From NCBI GenBank assembly GCA_964058805.1, contig CAXKVV010000499.1, forward strand, positions 1 through 37,288: a stretch of 37,288 nucleotides of DNA, read 5' to 3'. The notes beneath the pieces were generated by a model. That model was not told the DNA's origin. It searched no databases and saw nothing but the letters and a program-made list of their open reading frames with translations. The position numbers and the translations under genes were made by a program. This stretch comes from Schoenoplectus triqueter. Lineage: Eukaryota > Streptophyta > Magnoliopsida > Poales > Cyperaceae. Below are positions 1 through 11,090 of the stretch, piece after piece. Every line of letters begins with the position of its first letter. Within the stretch, counting starts at the first letter, position 1.

Positions 1-37
1 GTTGATTAGAAAAGATCTGTTAATTGGGTGGGATCTA

Positions 38-408
38 TTGACAACTATTTAGTTTGATAATTTTGATAATTAATTTAATATAAATTTATAAAAATATTAA
101 AAATATAAAAAAAATATAAATATATTTTTAAGCTTATGAATTGATCGTGTTTTAAATTTAATGTGATTTAAGAGTCATTAGATTGTTCATCAACACCAAT
201 AAATTTAAAACGTTTAAATCATCATATAATTTTGATGATATTTGATGAAATATCAAATGATATTTCAATTATATCAAATTTGAACACAACCAATTCATAA
301 GTCTAAGAATATATTTATAAAGTTTTTTCATTTTTAAAATTTTCAATAAATTTATATCAAGTTAATATAAATTGGTTGTCAACATTTGTCAAACTGAATA
401 GTTGTCAA
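38..408. repeat. Foldback element with long imperfect inverted arms
   Basis: The left arm begins with TTGACAACTATTTAGTTTGA and the right arm ends with its near-complement, so the ends pair. Pairing continues inward for more than 100 bases, including CTTATGAATTG near 134 and CAATTCATAAG near 291. The centre is AT-rich with smaller palindromes around ATATTTGATGAAATATCAAAT. No coding potential was seen and no target-site duplication was recognised. It is probably a non-autonomous foldback or MITE-type element; the class is not assignable from this copy. Confidence 0.6.
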
Positions 409-420
409 GCGACCCCTGGT

Positions 421-595
421 CCCCTGGAACCAGATCTGCTGTCGCGCGGCACGTGGTCCGTTCGATTACTTTGAGATTCGTGCTAACTCGAATCTTAAAG
501 TATTAACTCGAATCTCAAAGTGATCGAACGGACCATGTGCTGCGCCGCCCCGTGCCGCGCGACAGTGGATCCGGGTCCCTGGTCCCCTACCCTAT
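421..595. repeat. GC-rich palindrome (snap-back repeat)
   Basis: The arm at 439-480 (CTGTCGCGCGGCACGTGGTC and onward to GAGATTCG) is the reverse complement of the arm at 509-565, with a short extra GC-rich stretch (TGCGCCGCCC) in the right arm. Pairing extends weakly outward through the CCTGGTCCCC-like ends. The loop holds two copies of TAACTCGAATCT. The arms are far more GC-rich than the surrounding DNA. It abuts the 38-408 foldback, and the pair may be one composite element. An open frame across it on the minus strand is an effect of the palindrome and is not called as a gene. Confidence 0.7.
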
Positions 596-692
596 TTTTT
601 TTTACCTGTGGTCTGAAGATTCGTACGCCTATCATGGATATCTGAGGCAAATTTGGTTGGGCAAAATGGGAATTTTTTTGGAATTCTTCTAA

Positions 693-955
693 GAGCATCC
701 GCATTGGTGTCGACTGTCAAAATTATTTTTTTATGCCATGTCATCAATTGACAATTTATTTTAAGAGTGGCATCCCTGAATAGAACAAAATTGTTAAAAT
801 GACCCTTTCGTAATTAATTTTTTGCTTCTTCGCTGACGTGGCTTGTCAAATTTAGATAATTGTCTAATTTTGTCTAGTCTCTACATCTCTGAAATTCAAA
901 TGACAATTGTCAAATGAAATTTGACAATCAATTTAACAATGAGATGCAGATGCTC
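693..955. mobile_element. Tourist-like (PIF/Harbinger-type) MITE, 263 bp
   Basis: The terminal inverted repeats are GAGCATCCGCATTGGTG at the left and the complement of GAGCATCTGCATCTCATTG at the right. They are flanked by the trinucleotide TAA at 690-692 and 956-958. A 3-bp TAA duplication with GAGCATC-type ends is characteristic of plant PIF/Harbinger-derived MITEs. The interior is AT-rich, repeats TTGACAAT-like words and has no coding capacity. Confidence 0.8.
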
Positions 956-958
956 TAA

Positions 959-1123
959 TACCAAGGATTTCATAAGGTTGACCAAGGCAATTTAAAAGTA
1001 AAAAAAAACTGAAAAGACATAATTTGATACTGATAAAGTTATGAATTGAAAGTGGATTTAGTAATATCTGAAGTTTCTGGAAAATTGCATGATAAATTGA
1101 TGATATATACAAAGGTAAAGGCT
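959..1123. other. AT-rich spacer, nothing recognised
   Basis: Short unannotated spacer between two repeat elements. No open frame, repeat or RNA gene is supported here. Confidence 0.5.
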
Positions 1124-2438
1124 GGGTCCGTTTAGCAAATTAAGGAATAACTTTGGAAGAGTGATAATTTTGGAAGAGTGATAGAATAATATTTTTTTTT
1201 TGGAAGAGTGGTATTCTTGACTATTCGGAAGAGCGAAAATATCATTTGACAGTTGTTACTCAGAATAGTTAAAATATGAATAATTATGATACTAATAATG
1301 ATGATGATAATAATAATAAAGTAATAAAAAATAATCATAATAAATAATAATATTATAATAGTAATATAATAAAAATATAAACATAATCATAATATAGTAA
1401 TATAATAATAAAAATTATAATTACAATCATAATTATAATAATATAATAATAATAAGTAATCATAATTTTAATAATATAATCATAATATAATAATCATAAT
1501 CATAATCATGATAATAATAATTATAGTCATAATCATAATAATATAACCATAATCATAATCATAATAATATAATAATAAAAATATAATCATAATCATAAAA
1601 ATAATTATAAATAATTATAATTATAATAATATAATAATAAATTAATCATAAATATAATCAACATATAATAATATAATACAACATAATAAAATAATAATAA
1701 AGTAATAAAAATAATATTATAATAGTAATATAATAGAAATATAAACATAATCATAATATAGTAATATAATAATAAAAAAATATAATTACAATCATAATTA
1801 TAATAATATAATAATAATAAGTAATCATAATTTTAATAATATAATCATAATATAATAATCATAATCATAATCATGATAATAATAATTATAGTCATAATCA
1901 TAATAATATAACCATAATCATAATCATAATAATATAATAAAAAAAATATAATCACAATCATAAAAATAATTAAAAATAATTATAATTATAATAATATAAT
2001 AATAAATTAATCATCACTATAATCAACATATAATAATATAATACAACATAATAAAATAATAATAAGTATTAATAATCATAATCATAATCATCATAATATA
2101 ATAATATAATAATAAATAATCTTGATCATAATAATATAATAATAAAATAATTATATTTATATTCATAATATAATAATATAATATTAAAATTATATTTATA
2201 ATAATAAATAAATAATATAATAATACTAAATCTTAATTATAATAATAATATAATATAATCAAACAATAATTGCTATTCCGACGAGAGCTAATCCGGTATT
2301 CCACCTATAAGTTGGTATACCGGATTAGCACTATTCCACACTCTTCTACTTAGTCTAAAATTCGTTTGACAAATTAATTCATCGGAATAACTATTTTATT
2401 TCAACTTTTTGCTATTCCATTGAGTGTCAAACACTCCC
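1124..2438. mobile_element. Putative TIR element expanded by AT microsatellite
   Basis: The left end GGGTCCGTTTAGCA...GGAATAAC and the inverted right end GGGAGTGTTTGACA...GGAATAGC align without gaps over 28 bases with about 17 matches, including GTTT, CA and GGAATA. The subterminal word GGAAGAGTG(G/A)TA occurs three times on the left (1154-1212), and its complement CACTCTTC is on the right (about 2338-2346). About 1 kb between the ends is low-complexity TAA/CATAAT repeat. No matching target duplication was found, so the boundaries are provisional. Confidence 0.45.
1320..2065. repeat. Compound TAA/CATAAT microsatellite with 365-bp tandem duplication
   Basis: The tract consists almost only of A and T with periodic C, in words such as ATAATCATAATCATAAT. 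A long stretch repeats at an offset of 365 bp: the unique word AATCATGATAATAATAATTA is centred near 1510 and again near 1875, and the left and right contexts match with few substitutions. A slippage-prone array was therefore itself tandemly duplicated. Confidence 0.8.
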
Positions 2439-2748
2439 TAAAAGAAACAAGTTCCTTTGTAACAACAATGCCAAACAAGATCTTAATTAAAAAAACTGTA
2501 TATTCTATATCAACAATTTGAAAAAAAATAGTAATAATAAGAACAATAAGAGAGAATAATAAGAAGTTAAGAACAATGAACTTGGATTAGGATAGCACGC
2601 AAGTCCTCTCAAACACTGAACCTGATTGATACCTACTGTTTTTCTAAACTAGACCATCAAATCTCAAACAAGGTGCCAGATAAACCCGTTCAGATTATTT
2701 AGAGATGAGTTGCACTGGCATCAACAAATTCATTCTGGTGCATTCATT
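2439..2748. other. Intergenic sequence
   Basis: AT-rich DNA without a supported gene. If the exon-like segment at 2749-2904 is real, the part next to it would be its 3' untranslated region on the minus strand. Confidence 0.4.
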
Positions 2749-2904
2749 TTAGATTGGTTGAGTCCAGACCTCAAAAGGCATGACCTTGTGATCGCACTTC
2801 AAAATACCAGCAGCGACAGGGGATTGCCCAACCCCTGATAAACTTAGCTGACCTGACACAGTTGAGGTCGATGCAGTCTCATTGAGATAAGGAGCCTCAT
2901 TGGG
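2749..2904 (-). pseudogene. Orphan C-terminal exon-like segment, unidentified
   Basis: On the minus strand 51 codons are open and end in TAA at 2749-2751. The GC content is clearly above the flanks and the peptide is protein-like (it includes GVGQSPVAAGILKCD and ends MPFEVWTQPI). A TAA lies just upstream of the open part. An AG at the GAG|GCT boundary (about 2895/2896) follows a T-rich stretch and could be a splice acceptor. There is no upstream exon between here and the mTERF gene at 3203. I do not recognise the protein. It may be a terminal exon left by a gene fragment, or chance. Confidence 0.3.
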
Positions 2905-3040
2905 TTAACTTAATTGCATGCAATTAGTTTATATTTTATAATACAAAAATGATAAAAAAACCTTGATTTTTAATTTTTCGATCAAGAACAAACATCTGTT
3001 ATATTATGTCTGCTACCAATTCTAGATGAAGTGCTAAAAG

Positions 3041-3114
3041 CCAGCATAAATTTCCAACAACAACAAAGCCTTTAATCCTAAATAAATTGGGGTAGGCCCA
3101 GCATAAATTTCCAA
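3041..3114. mobile_element. Truncated retroposed fragment (SINE-like) with 17-bp direct repeats
   Basis: The 17-base word CCAGCATAAATTTCCAA occurs at 3041-3057 and 3098-3114, as expected of a target-site duplication from target-primed retroposition. Between the copies are 40 bases of the form CAACAACAAAGCC...ATTGGGGTAGGC. This resembles the CAACAACAAAGCC/GGGGTCGGCT module that recurs in dispersed plant repeats. The right copy runs into an A tract, consistent with a 3' tail. Insertion on either strand is possible. Confidence 0.5.
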
Positions 3115-3202
3115 AAAAAAAAAGTAAAGAAAGTGAGCTTTCTCCCCTCATCAGAGACTACCCTAAAGAATCTTACAAGTCTCTCCAACGAAACAAAATT
3201 GG

Positions 3203-4366
3203 TCAAACAGGTATACTCCCAGCAGTAGCAGCTGCAAAATAAGCATCAGCAAGTTCTGGCATATCCTTCTTGTAGGGCTCTACAAACTTCTCCAGGAACT
3301 CCTTTTCTGTGCCACAACATGCAGATGTAAGGCTCCAATTTTTCATCATCCCCTTCGCAGCCAAAATAGACATCACATTATGCCTTGGCAGTAATCTTTT
3401 TTCTAGGCTAAACGCAAGCAATAAAGGCTGAGAAGCAATGCTTCTCGGTTCCATCATAGCCTTTTGGACAAGATAATTCATGTTTGTTTTTACCTTATAT
3501 GGTGATAGAGCAAAAACAGAAGGAAGTTTCTTGAAAGCAGAGGAAACCTCTTCCTGTGACCAGCCATATGATATCTTGAAGAACTCCACCTTCCTTACCA
3601 ATATGTCCTTTTTATAAGAACCAACAGATTTAAAGGCCAGTACAAACATGCGAGATCCCCTAGGAATCCCCAGCTCCTCTATATACTGAAGAATCTGCTT
3701 CAAAACATCCATGCTTCTGCCGATAAAATAGCAGTACCCACGTCCAAGCAGCTTCACTATATCTTCATTTGAGAATCCATATTCATTCAATAGATTTACT
3801 CTCAGAACAACATGCTTGTCAATGTCATATTTAATTAGCGTAGCATTTTTCTGAATGAGCTTTAATAAACCCTGGTCACAGTTCCCAACTAATTCTCTCC
3901 AGAAGAGGAGGCGTGGTAGAAGGGGTTTCATATAAAGTGAAGATGGATTGTATTGGGTCAACCGAACCAGTAATTCTGGAGAGAAACCCGCATCAGTCAA
4001 TTCACGAATTTTCGGTTTCAATTTGCTCTCTACATTGCAAGACAACATATCTGGACGAACTGAAATCACAGCACTTATCTGGGTATCCGATAAGCCAATA
4101 CCTTTGAGGAAATTCACGACCGACTCCGGCTGGTCCAGGGCCTTGATCCCTACATTCTTCTTGTCAGTCGAAACCTTGAGCGCTCGATCACGAGAGAAAC
4201 CCAAGGAAGAGATGAGATATCTGGCCAAGAAAGGAATCTCCTCTTGCTCATGGAGTTGGGTTGAAAATGGGAGGCGGAGAAGAGGAGGCGCAAGGGTTAG
4301 GTGGTGCTGCCGGCGGTAGAAAGAAGGGAAGAGCGAGGAGAGTCTCTTTGCAAGGAGTAAAGACAT
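3203..4366 (-). CDS. mTERF-family protein, single exon, organelle-targeted
   Basis: The 387-residue protein belongs to the plant mitochondrial transcription termination factor family, helical-repeat nucleic-acid-binding proteins that act in transcription, splicing or ribosome assembly in mitochondria or plastids. Residues 1-39 have no acidic residue and are rich in Arg, Ser and Leu (KRLSSLFPSFYRRQHH), a typical organelle presequence; mitochondrion is more likely. From about residue 85 to 360 run repeats with the family pattern of a short helix, Gly turn and Leu/Pro-rich helix: GIGLSDTQISAVI at 89-101, DAGFSPELLVRL at 125-136, NEYGFSNEDIVKLL at 194-207, and YGWSQEEVSSAFKKLP at 267-282. The frame is intact and the length is usual for the intron-less plant subfamily. 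The start chosen is the first Met, upstream of the basic presequence. The minus-strand stop is followed by a repeat fragment 90 bp downstream. Shadow frames on the plus strand are ignored. The exact family member cannot be assigned. Confidence 0.92.
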   Translation of the reverse strand: MSLLLAKRLSSLFPSFYRRQHHLTLAPPLLRLPFSTQLHEQEEIPFLARYLISSLGFSRDRALKVSTDKKNVGIKALDQPESVVNFLKGIGLSDTQISAVISVRPDMLSCNVESKLKPKIRELTDAGFSPELLVRLTQYNPSSLYMKPLLPRLLFWRELVGNCDQGLLKLIQKNATLIKYDIDKHVVLRVNLLNEYGFSNEDIVKLLGRGYCYFIGRSMDVLKQILQYIEELGIPRGSRMFVLAFKSVGSYKKDILVRKVEFFKISYGWSQEEVSSAFKKLPSVFALSPYKVKTNMNYLVQKAMMEPRSIASQPLLLAFSLEKRLLPRHNVMSILAAKGMMKNWSLTSACCGTEKEFLEKFVEPYKKDMPELADAYFAAATAGSIPV

Positions 4367-4680
4367 AGCTCAAGTCCAAATTGCTATCGTGGTTTGCAGT
4401 TGGAGTTCTAATGCCTGATGGAAATGGAAGGAACCAGACCTCAGAGCCAGTGGGGTAGTGGTCGGCTCCTGATATGATTTCAGAAAGATTGATGGGAGTT
4501 GTTTATTCTGACTGAGAAACCCTGGTAGGAGAAACAAACAGTAACTAGAGACCGGAGAGATGGTGGAAGTGGAAGTGGAAGTGCAATTGGATCTGAATCT
4601 TATAGTAGTAGCCCAAAATTGAGAGAACTATCCTATCCTTCATCTTGGGCCTCATCTCTAAGGCTTACAGAGTCCATGCG
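4367..4680 (-). promoter_or_regulatory. 5' region of mTERF gene with site II-type elements and pyrimidine patch
   Basis: Read on the minus strand, TGGGCT lies at 4610-4615, and on the plus strand TGGGCC lies at 4646-4651. These match the plant site II consensus TGGGCY, bound by TCP factors and common upstream of nuclear genes for mitochondrial and ribosomal proteins. A CT-rich tract, (CTTCCA)n on the minus strand, lies at 4560-4585 and may be the core-promoter pyrimidine patch or 5' untranslated region. No clear TATA box was seen. The transcription start is not determined. Confidence 0.45.
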
Positions 4681-4784
4681 AGTGTAACATATATGAAATT
4701 AATTTGCCTTCATTTCCTACTCGTTCTTCGAAGACCCTTGCTTTCTCATTGCAGCCTAACAGGCGCAATGTATCCATACATATA

Positions 4785-4912
4785 GATGTGGCAATTAGAT
4801 GGGTCGGATTAGATTCGAATTTTGATAGGTCAGCTCAGTTTAATCATTTAAAAGAAATTAAGTTGAGTTAGGGATGGATCAAAGTCGGTCAGATTAGGTT
4901 CAATTTTTGATG
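4785..4912. repeat. Fragment of a GTGGCAA/GGGTCGG dispersed repeat
   Basis: GTGGCAATTAGATGGGTCGG is followed by repeated GGTCGG/GGTCAG-like words in otherwise AT-rich DNA. A second sequence of this kind lies inverted at about 28715-28935. The words recall the ends and subterminal repeats of plant hAT-type dispersed elements, but no complete boundary is visible. It directly abuts the start of the satellite array. Confidence 0.35.
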
Positions 4913-7900
4913 GATTAAGTTTTGTACAAAATTTATATTGTCAAATGTGTTAATTAGAAAATCATATAATAGATTTAATTAGAAGTTATATTAATTTGGA
5001 TGAATTTGTGTGTAGTTATGAGGTAAAAATAATTTTTAAATAATAATTTTTAATGCATCCGAATTAATTTCTATACAAAATTAGTATCATAAAATCTTCA
5101 TATCAAACACTTAGTAATAAAACATATAATAAACTATATATTAGGAGTATCCACAAGAGTTTGCATGATTTTTATATGCAGTTATGAGACAAAATAATTA
5201 AAAACTCAAATAATTTATTTAAACAATAGTTTTTAATGCATCTAAGTTAAATTTTATGGAATTTTCAAAAAATTATGTGTAGTTATAAGACCAAAAATAA
5301 TGAAAAACTCAAATAACTTTTTTAAACAATAGGTTTAACACATCAATGTCATGTTTTATGTAAAATTAGTATCATAGAATCTTCATATTAAAATTTAATT
5401 ATAAAAATATATAATGGACAATATCAAATGTATACATATGAGTTCGCATGAATTTATATTTAGTTACGAGACTAAGAATGATTAAAAACTCAAATAATTT
5501 ATTTAAACAATAGCTTTTAATGCATCTAAGTTAAGTTTTGTATGAAAATACTATTGTAAAATATTCACATTGTAAAGTTAATCATAAAAATACTTAATAA
5601 GACATTATTAGTTGTATTTGTATGAATTTGTATGAAATTATGTGTAGTAGTTATAATGTCAAAAATAATAAAAAACTGAAATAACTTGCTTAAAAAAATA
5701 ATTTTTAATGCATTGGTATTAAGTTTTGTGCAAAATTAGTGTCATAGAATATTCATATTGAAGTGATAATTGAAAATTCTTATACTAGACAAAATTTAGT
5801 AGTATTAATATGAATTTGCATGCATCTTTGAATAGTTTTGAGGTAAAAATGATGAAAAGCTCATAAAACTTATTTAAATAACAATTTTTAATGCATTCGA
5901 ACTAAGCTTTATTCAAAATTAGTGTCGTAAAAATTTCATATTGAAATTAAAGAGTTAAATTTTTTGCTAAAATATTATCGTAGAATATTCACATTTAAGA
6001 GTTAATAATAAGAAAATGATTAATGGACATTATTACGATTATTCATATGAATTTGCACAAAATTATGTATATTTATCAGGCCAAAAATGATGAAAATTTA
6101 ATAACTTGTTTAAATGATATTTTCTAAGGCACTGGGATTAAGTTTCTTGAAGAATTAATGTTGTAGAATGTTCATTGAAGTGTTAATTGAAAAATCTTAT
6201 AACCTATAATTACACTAACTTATGTATAGTTATGAAGCAAACAGTGATGGAAAACTCGTACAACTAATTTAAATGGCCATTTTTAATTCATCTGAATTAA
6301 ATTCTATGTAAATTTATGTCGTAAAATGTTCATATTGAATATTTAATTATAAAAATATATAACAGAAAATATTAGGAGTATACATATGAATTTCATTGAT
6401 TAATGTGCAGTTATGAGGTAAAAAAATATTAAAATTTTAAATAATTTGTTTAAACAACAAATTTTAATACTTTTGGGTTAAGTTATGTCCGAAAATATTA
6501 TCGTAGAATATTCATATTGAAGAGTTAATAGCAAATAATTAATAGAAATTATAAGGAGTACCCATATAACTTTGTACAAAATTATGTGTAGAAATAAAAC
6601 CAAAATGATTAAAAATTTAAATAACCTATTTAAAGCATGAATTTATGTATAGTTATGAGTAAAAATGATTAAAAATTTAAATAATATATTTAAAAAATAA
6701 TTTTTAATACATCTGGTTAAGTTTTGTGTGAAAATATTATCATAAAATATTAAAAATGAAGACTTAATCATAAAAATAGTTAATAGGCATTATTATAAAT
6801 ATTCATATAAACTTTCATGAAATTATATGTAGTTATCATGTGAAAAATGATAAAAAATTACTTGTTTCAACAATAGTTTTTAATGCATTGAGATTGAAGA
6901 GTCTTTATATTAATTTGGATGAATATTAAGTCTAGTTAAATAATAGACTTAACTAGGAGTATTAATATTAATCTCCAATAATTTATGTGATAAGGCGAAA
7001 AATGAACTCAAACAATTTATTTAAACAATAATTTTAATGCATCCGAATTAAATTTTATGCAAAATTAGTATTGCAGAATCTTAATATTGAAAATTTAATT
7101 ATAAAAATATATAAAAGACAATATGAGAAGTATCTATATCAGTTTGCATGAGTTTATATGTAGTTATAAGGTAAAAAATAATTGAAAACTCAAAAAACTT
7201 GTTTAGACAACAGTTCCTAGTACATCTAAGTTAATTTCTATATGAAAATACTATCGTAGAATATTCATATTGAAGAGTTAATTATAAAAACTCTTAATTT
7301 ATATTATTAGGACTATTCAAATGAATTTGCCTGAATTTATACATAGTTATGAAGAAAAAACTGATGAAAAACTTAAACAACTTATATAAACATCAGTTTT
7401 TAATGCATCCGAATTAATTATGTCGTATAAAGTTCATATTAAACTTTAATAATAAAAACATATAATAAAACATTAGGAGCATCCATATGAGTTTGGATGA
7501 ATATATGTGCAGTTATGAGGTTAAAATAATTAAAAAATCAAATAACTTGTCTAAACAAACAAGTTTTATTGCATCGACGTTAAGTTTTGAGCAAAATTAG
7601 TGTTGTATAATATTCATATTTAAGTGTGAATTGAAAATCATATAATAGAATTAATAAGGAGTATTGTTATTGATCTCCGTGAATTTATGTGATAAGGCAA
7701 AAAAAGAACTCAAATAATTTATTTAAACATCAGTTTCTAATGCATCCGAATTAGATTTTATTCAAAATTGGTGTTGCAAAATCTTAATATTGAACATTTA
7801 ATTAGAAAAATATATAATAAACTATATAAATATCTCTATTATTTTTTCATGAATTTATGTGCAGTTATGAGGTAAAAAAAATGATTAAAAACTTAAAAAA

Positions 7901-10343
7901 CTTGTTTAGATAATTGTTCCTAGTTCATCTGAGTTAAGTTATGTACAAAAATATATCTTAGATTATTCATTTTGAAGAGTTAATTATAAAAACACTTAAT
8001 AGACATTATTAGGAGCATTTATATTTTTTTTATGAAATTATGTGTCTTAAAATTATGAAAAACACAAATAACTTGTTTAATCAATAATTTTCAATGCGTC
8101 GAGAATATGTTCTGTGCAAAATTAGTATAGTAATATTAGACTTAATTTATGAAAAACTTAAATAACTTATTTAATCAACAGTTTTTAATGCACTTGGGAT
8201 TAAGTTTAATCCAAAATTAGTATCATGGAGTGGTCATAATGAAGTGTCAATTGGAACTAATTTATATTAGACGTAATTAGAGTATTTATATTAATTGGCA
8301 CTAATTTCTGTGTTGTTATGAGGCAAACAATGATAAAATATTCAAACAATATTTTTTTAATACATCCAAATTAAGTTTTATATAAAATTAGTGTCTTAGA
8401 ATCTTTATATTGAACATTTAATTATATGAGTTTGCACGAATTTATTAAACTTATAAGATAAAAAATGATTAAAAACTCAGGTAACTTGTTAAAATAATAA
8501 TTTTTAATGCATCTGAGTTAAGTTTTGTGTGAAAATAGTATCGTAAAATATTCACATTGAATAGTTAATCAAAAGACAATTAATAGACATTATTAGTAGT
8601 ATTCATATGAATTTGTCCGAAATGATGTGTAGTTGTAAACCCAAAAATAGTTAAAAACTCTAGCAACTTCTTTAAACAATAATTTCTGATGCATTGTTAT
8701 AAAGTCAGTATCATAGAATGTTCATATTGAAGTGTTAATTAAAAAAATCTAATAATAGACTTAATTAAAAATATTTATATTATTTATTTTGAATTTATGT
8801 GTAGTTATGATGCAAAAAAATATGAAAAGCTCGAACAACTTATTTAAACAATATTTTTTAATTCATCATATTTAATTTTTTTTTGTAAAATTAGTGTCAC
8901 ATAATTTTCATATTGAATGTATAATTATAGAAACTATAATAGATAATACGAAGGGTGTTCATATTAGTTTTCACGAATTTGTTCCTTTATGAGGTCAAAA
9001 AATGATTAAAAACACAAACAACTTGTTTAAAAAATAGTATCATAGAATATTCATATTAAATATTTAGTCATGAAAAGAGTTAATAGATATTATTAATAGT
9101 ATTCATACGAATTTGTAAGAAATTATGTGTAGTTATAAGGTCAAAAATGATGAAAAAGTTAAATAACGTGTTTATACAATAGTTTCTAATGCATCGGTAT
9201 TATATTTTGTGCAAAATTAGTGTTGTAGAATGTTAATATTGAAGTGTTAGTTAGAAAATATTAAATTATACTTAATCAAGAGTATTTATATTAATTTGTA
9301 TGTACTTATTTATAGTTGTGATGCAAAAAAAAAATGAAAAATTCAAATAGCTTATTTAAACAACAGTTTTTAATGCATCTGAATTAATGTTTATGTAAAA
9401 TTTATATCGTAGAATGTTCATATTGAACATTTTGATATAAAAACATATAATAGAGAATATTATGAGTATCTATATGGGTTTGCGTGAATTTATGTTCAGT
9501 TATGAAGTTAAATTGGTTAAAAAATTAAATAACTTGTTTAATCAATATTTTCAATGCGTTGGGACTAAGTTTTGTGCAAAATTAGCATTCTGGATTGCTT
9601 ATAATGAAGTGTTAATTGGAACATCATATATTAGACTTAATTTAAAGTAATTATATTAACTGGCACTAATTTCTGTTTAGTTATGTGGCAAACAATGATA
9701 AAAAAATTAAAATAACTTATTTAAACAACAGTTTTTAATGCACACGAATTAATTTTTGTGCAAAATGAGTGTCGTAGAATTTTCATATTGAAATTTTATT
9801 ATTAAAACATATGGACAATAATAAGAGTAGTCATATAATGCATCTGAATTAATTTTTGTGTGAAAATACTATCTTAGAAAATTCACATTGAATAGTTAAC
9901 CATAAAAATGATTAATATATATCATTAGTAGTACTGTAACGAATTGGCACAAAATTATGTGTAGTTATAAGGCCAAAAAAGATAAAAAAACTTAAATAAA
10001 TTATTTAAATAATAATTTTAATGTATTGATACTAAGTTTTGTGCAAAATTAGTGATTTTTTGTACAGTTATGGGGCCATAAATGTTTATAAACTCAAACA
10101 ACTTGCTTAAATAATTAGTTTTCAATGCATTTGAGTTATGTTTTGTGCGAAAATACTATCACAAAATATTCATGATGAATAGTTAATAACAAAAATAGTT
10201 AGTATACATTATTAGAAGGATTCATATAATTTTGCACAAAATTTTGTGTAGTTATCAGATAAAAAATGATGAAAAATAGCAGCTTGCTGGTGTTTGAACA
10301 TGATAAGTAAGAATAAGGTTTTGGAATTAGGTTTTGTGAAAAA
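4913..10343 (+). repeat. Satellite array, ~180-bp monomers in an A-B-C trimer, block 1
   Basis: Degenerate tandem repeats share the core TTTTTAATGCATC, then AAGTTTTGTG, TAGTTATGAGG and AAAACTCAAATAACTTGTTT, at about 180-bp spacing. Three monomer types differ diagnostically. A has GAAAATACTATC and TTAATAGACATTATTAG. B has GTTCATATTGAAGTGTTAAT and AATAGACTTAATTAG. C has TGAACATTTAATTATA and ATAATAGACAATATTAGG. They mostly follow in the order A, B, C, so successive A units are usually 500-540 bp apart (for example near 8532 and 9036), with truncated or skipped monomers. No coding function is supported; small open frames here are incidental. Monomer size near one nucleosome and higher-order order are features of centromeric or pericentromeric satellites, but the location is not shown. 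Confidence 0.85.
10339..10343. repeat. Target-site duplication, left copy (AAAAA)
   Basis: AAAAA directly precedes the LTR; the right copy is 12467-12471. Removing the LTR and one AAAAA restores an uninterrupted B-type satellite monomer (GGTTTTGTG, AAAAA, TCAGTGTAG), so the short, low-complexity duplication is credible. Confidence 0.7.
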
Positions 10344-10997
10344 TGTTGGGATTCGGAATGCCCAAATCCCATTAATGCTCAAGCTGCGGAAAGACCGTAG
10401 AACAAAAATTTTACTTCTACTTAAGTTAGGGATTAAAGTATGTCGGATAATAACCGAGAGTTACAGACATTTAATCCTTTACAAAAGACGGTAAAATATT
10501 ATTTTACTTCTAACTTAAGCTTAGGGTTAAAGTGATGTGTCGGATGATTACCGAGAGATACACACCTCTTTAAACCTTTATTGATCTACTCCATGATTGA
10601 TTTCTAAAATATTAATCTACTTAACAATTAAATAGATTAATATAAGATGTTATATACCTCGCTTCCAAATTTTAATTGGAATGAAAATCGGCTTGTCTCG
10701 GAGCACCAAACGTCTGATGCCTCTGTAGGTTATCCACCAGGACTGACCAGAGAGCGGTTTATTTCTTTTGCCAGAAATACTGTAAACCGCGGTTTTTCGC
10801 AAAAACACTATTCACCCGAGAAAAAGATGAAATAGTACTATTCACGACTCGCAGTAATTCTGTTTCACAAATGTGCAGAAATACCGCAACTTTCGTAAAA
10901 ACACTATTCACCGATCCCGTGAATTCTGAAACAACCGTATACCGGGAGAGAGAAAGTAGAACTGATTTGGTGGAACTTTTTCTCTCACCCTACCCTC

Positions 10998-11005
10998 TAT
11001 TTATA
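10998..11005 (-). promoter_or_regulatory. TATA box of the solo LTR
   Basis: On the minus strand the sequence is TATAAATAGAGGG, an excellent plant TATA box. It sits about 85 bp downstream (element sense) of the 12-bp enhancer-like repeats. Transcription would start some 25-35 bases further, near 10970, which would put the U3/R boundary there. Confidence 0.7.
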
Positions 11006-11090
11006 GAAAAAATGGAATTGACAAATTACCAAAATGCCCTCGTGAATAGTAAGGAGGTTTCAAAGTGAAAAGACCAAAATACCCTTGAGG

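Noticed and set aside
3913..4319. Plus-strand open frames over the mTERF gene
   Set aside because: They are shadows of the minus-strand mTERF coding sequence, with no motifs of their own.
9462..9650. Small open frame within the satellite array
   Set aside because: Degenerate repeats open by chance; the frame is not kept between monomers.
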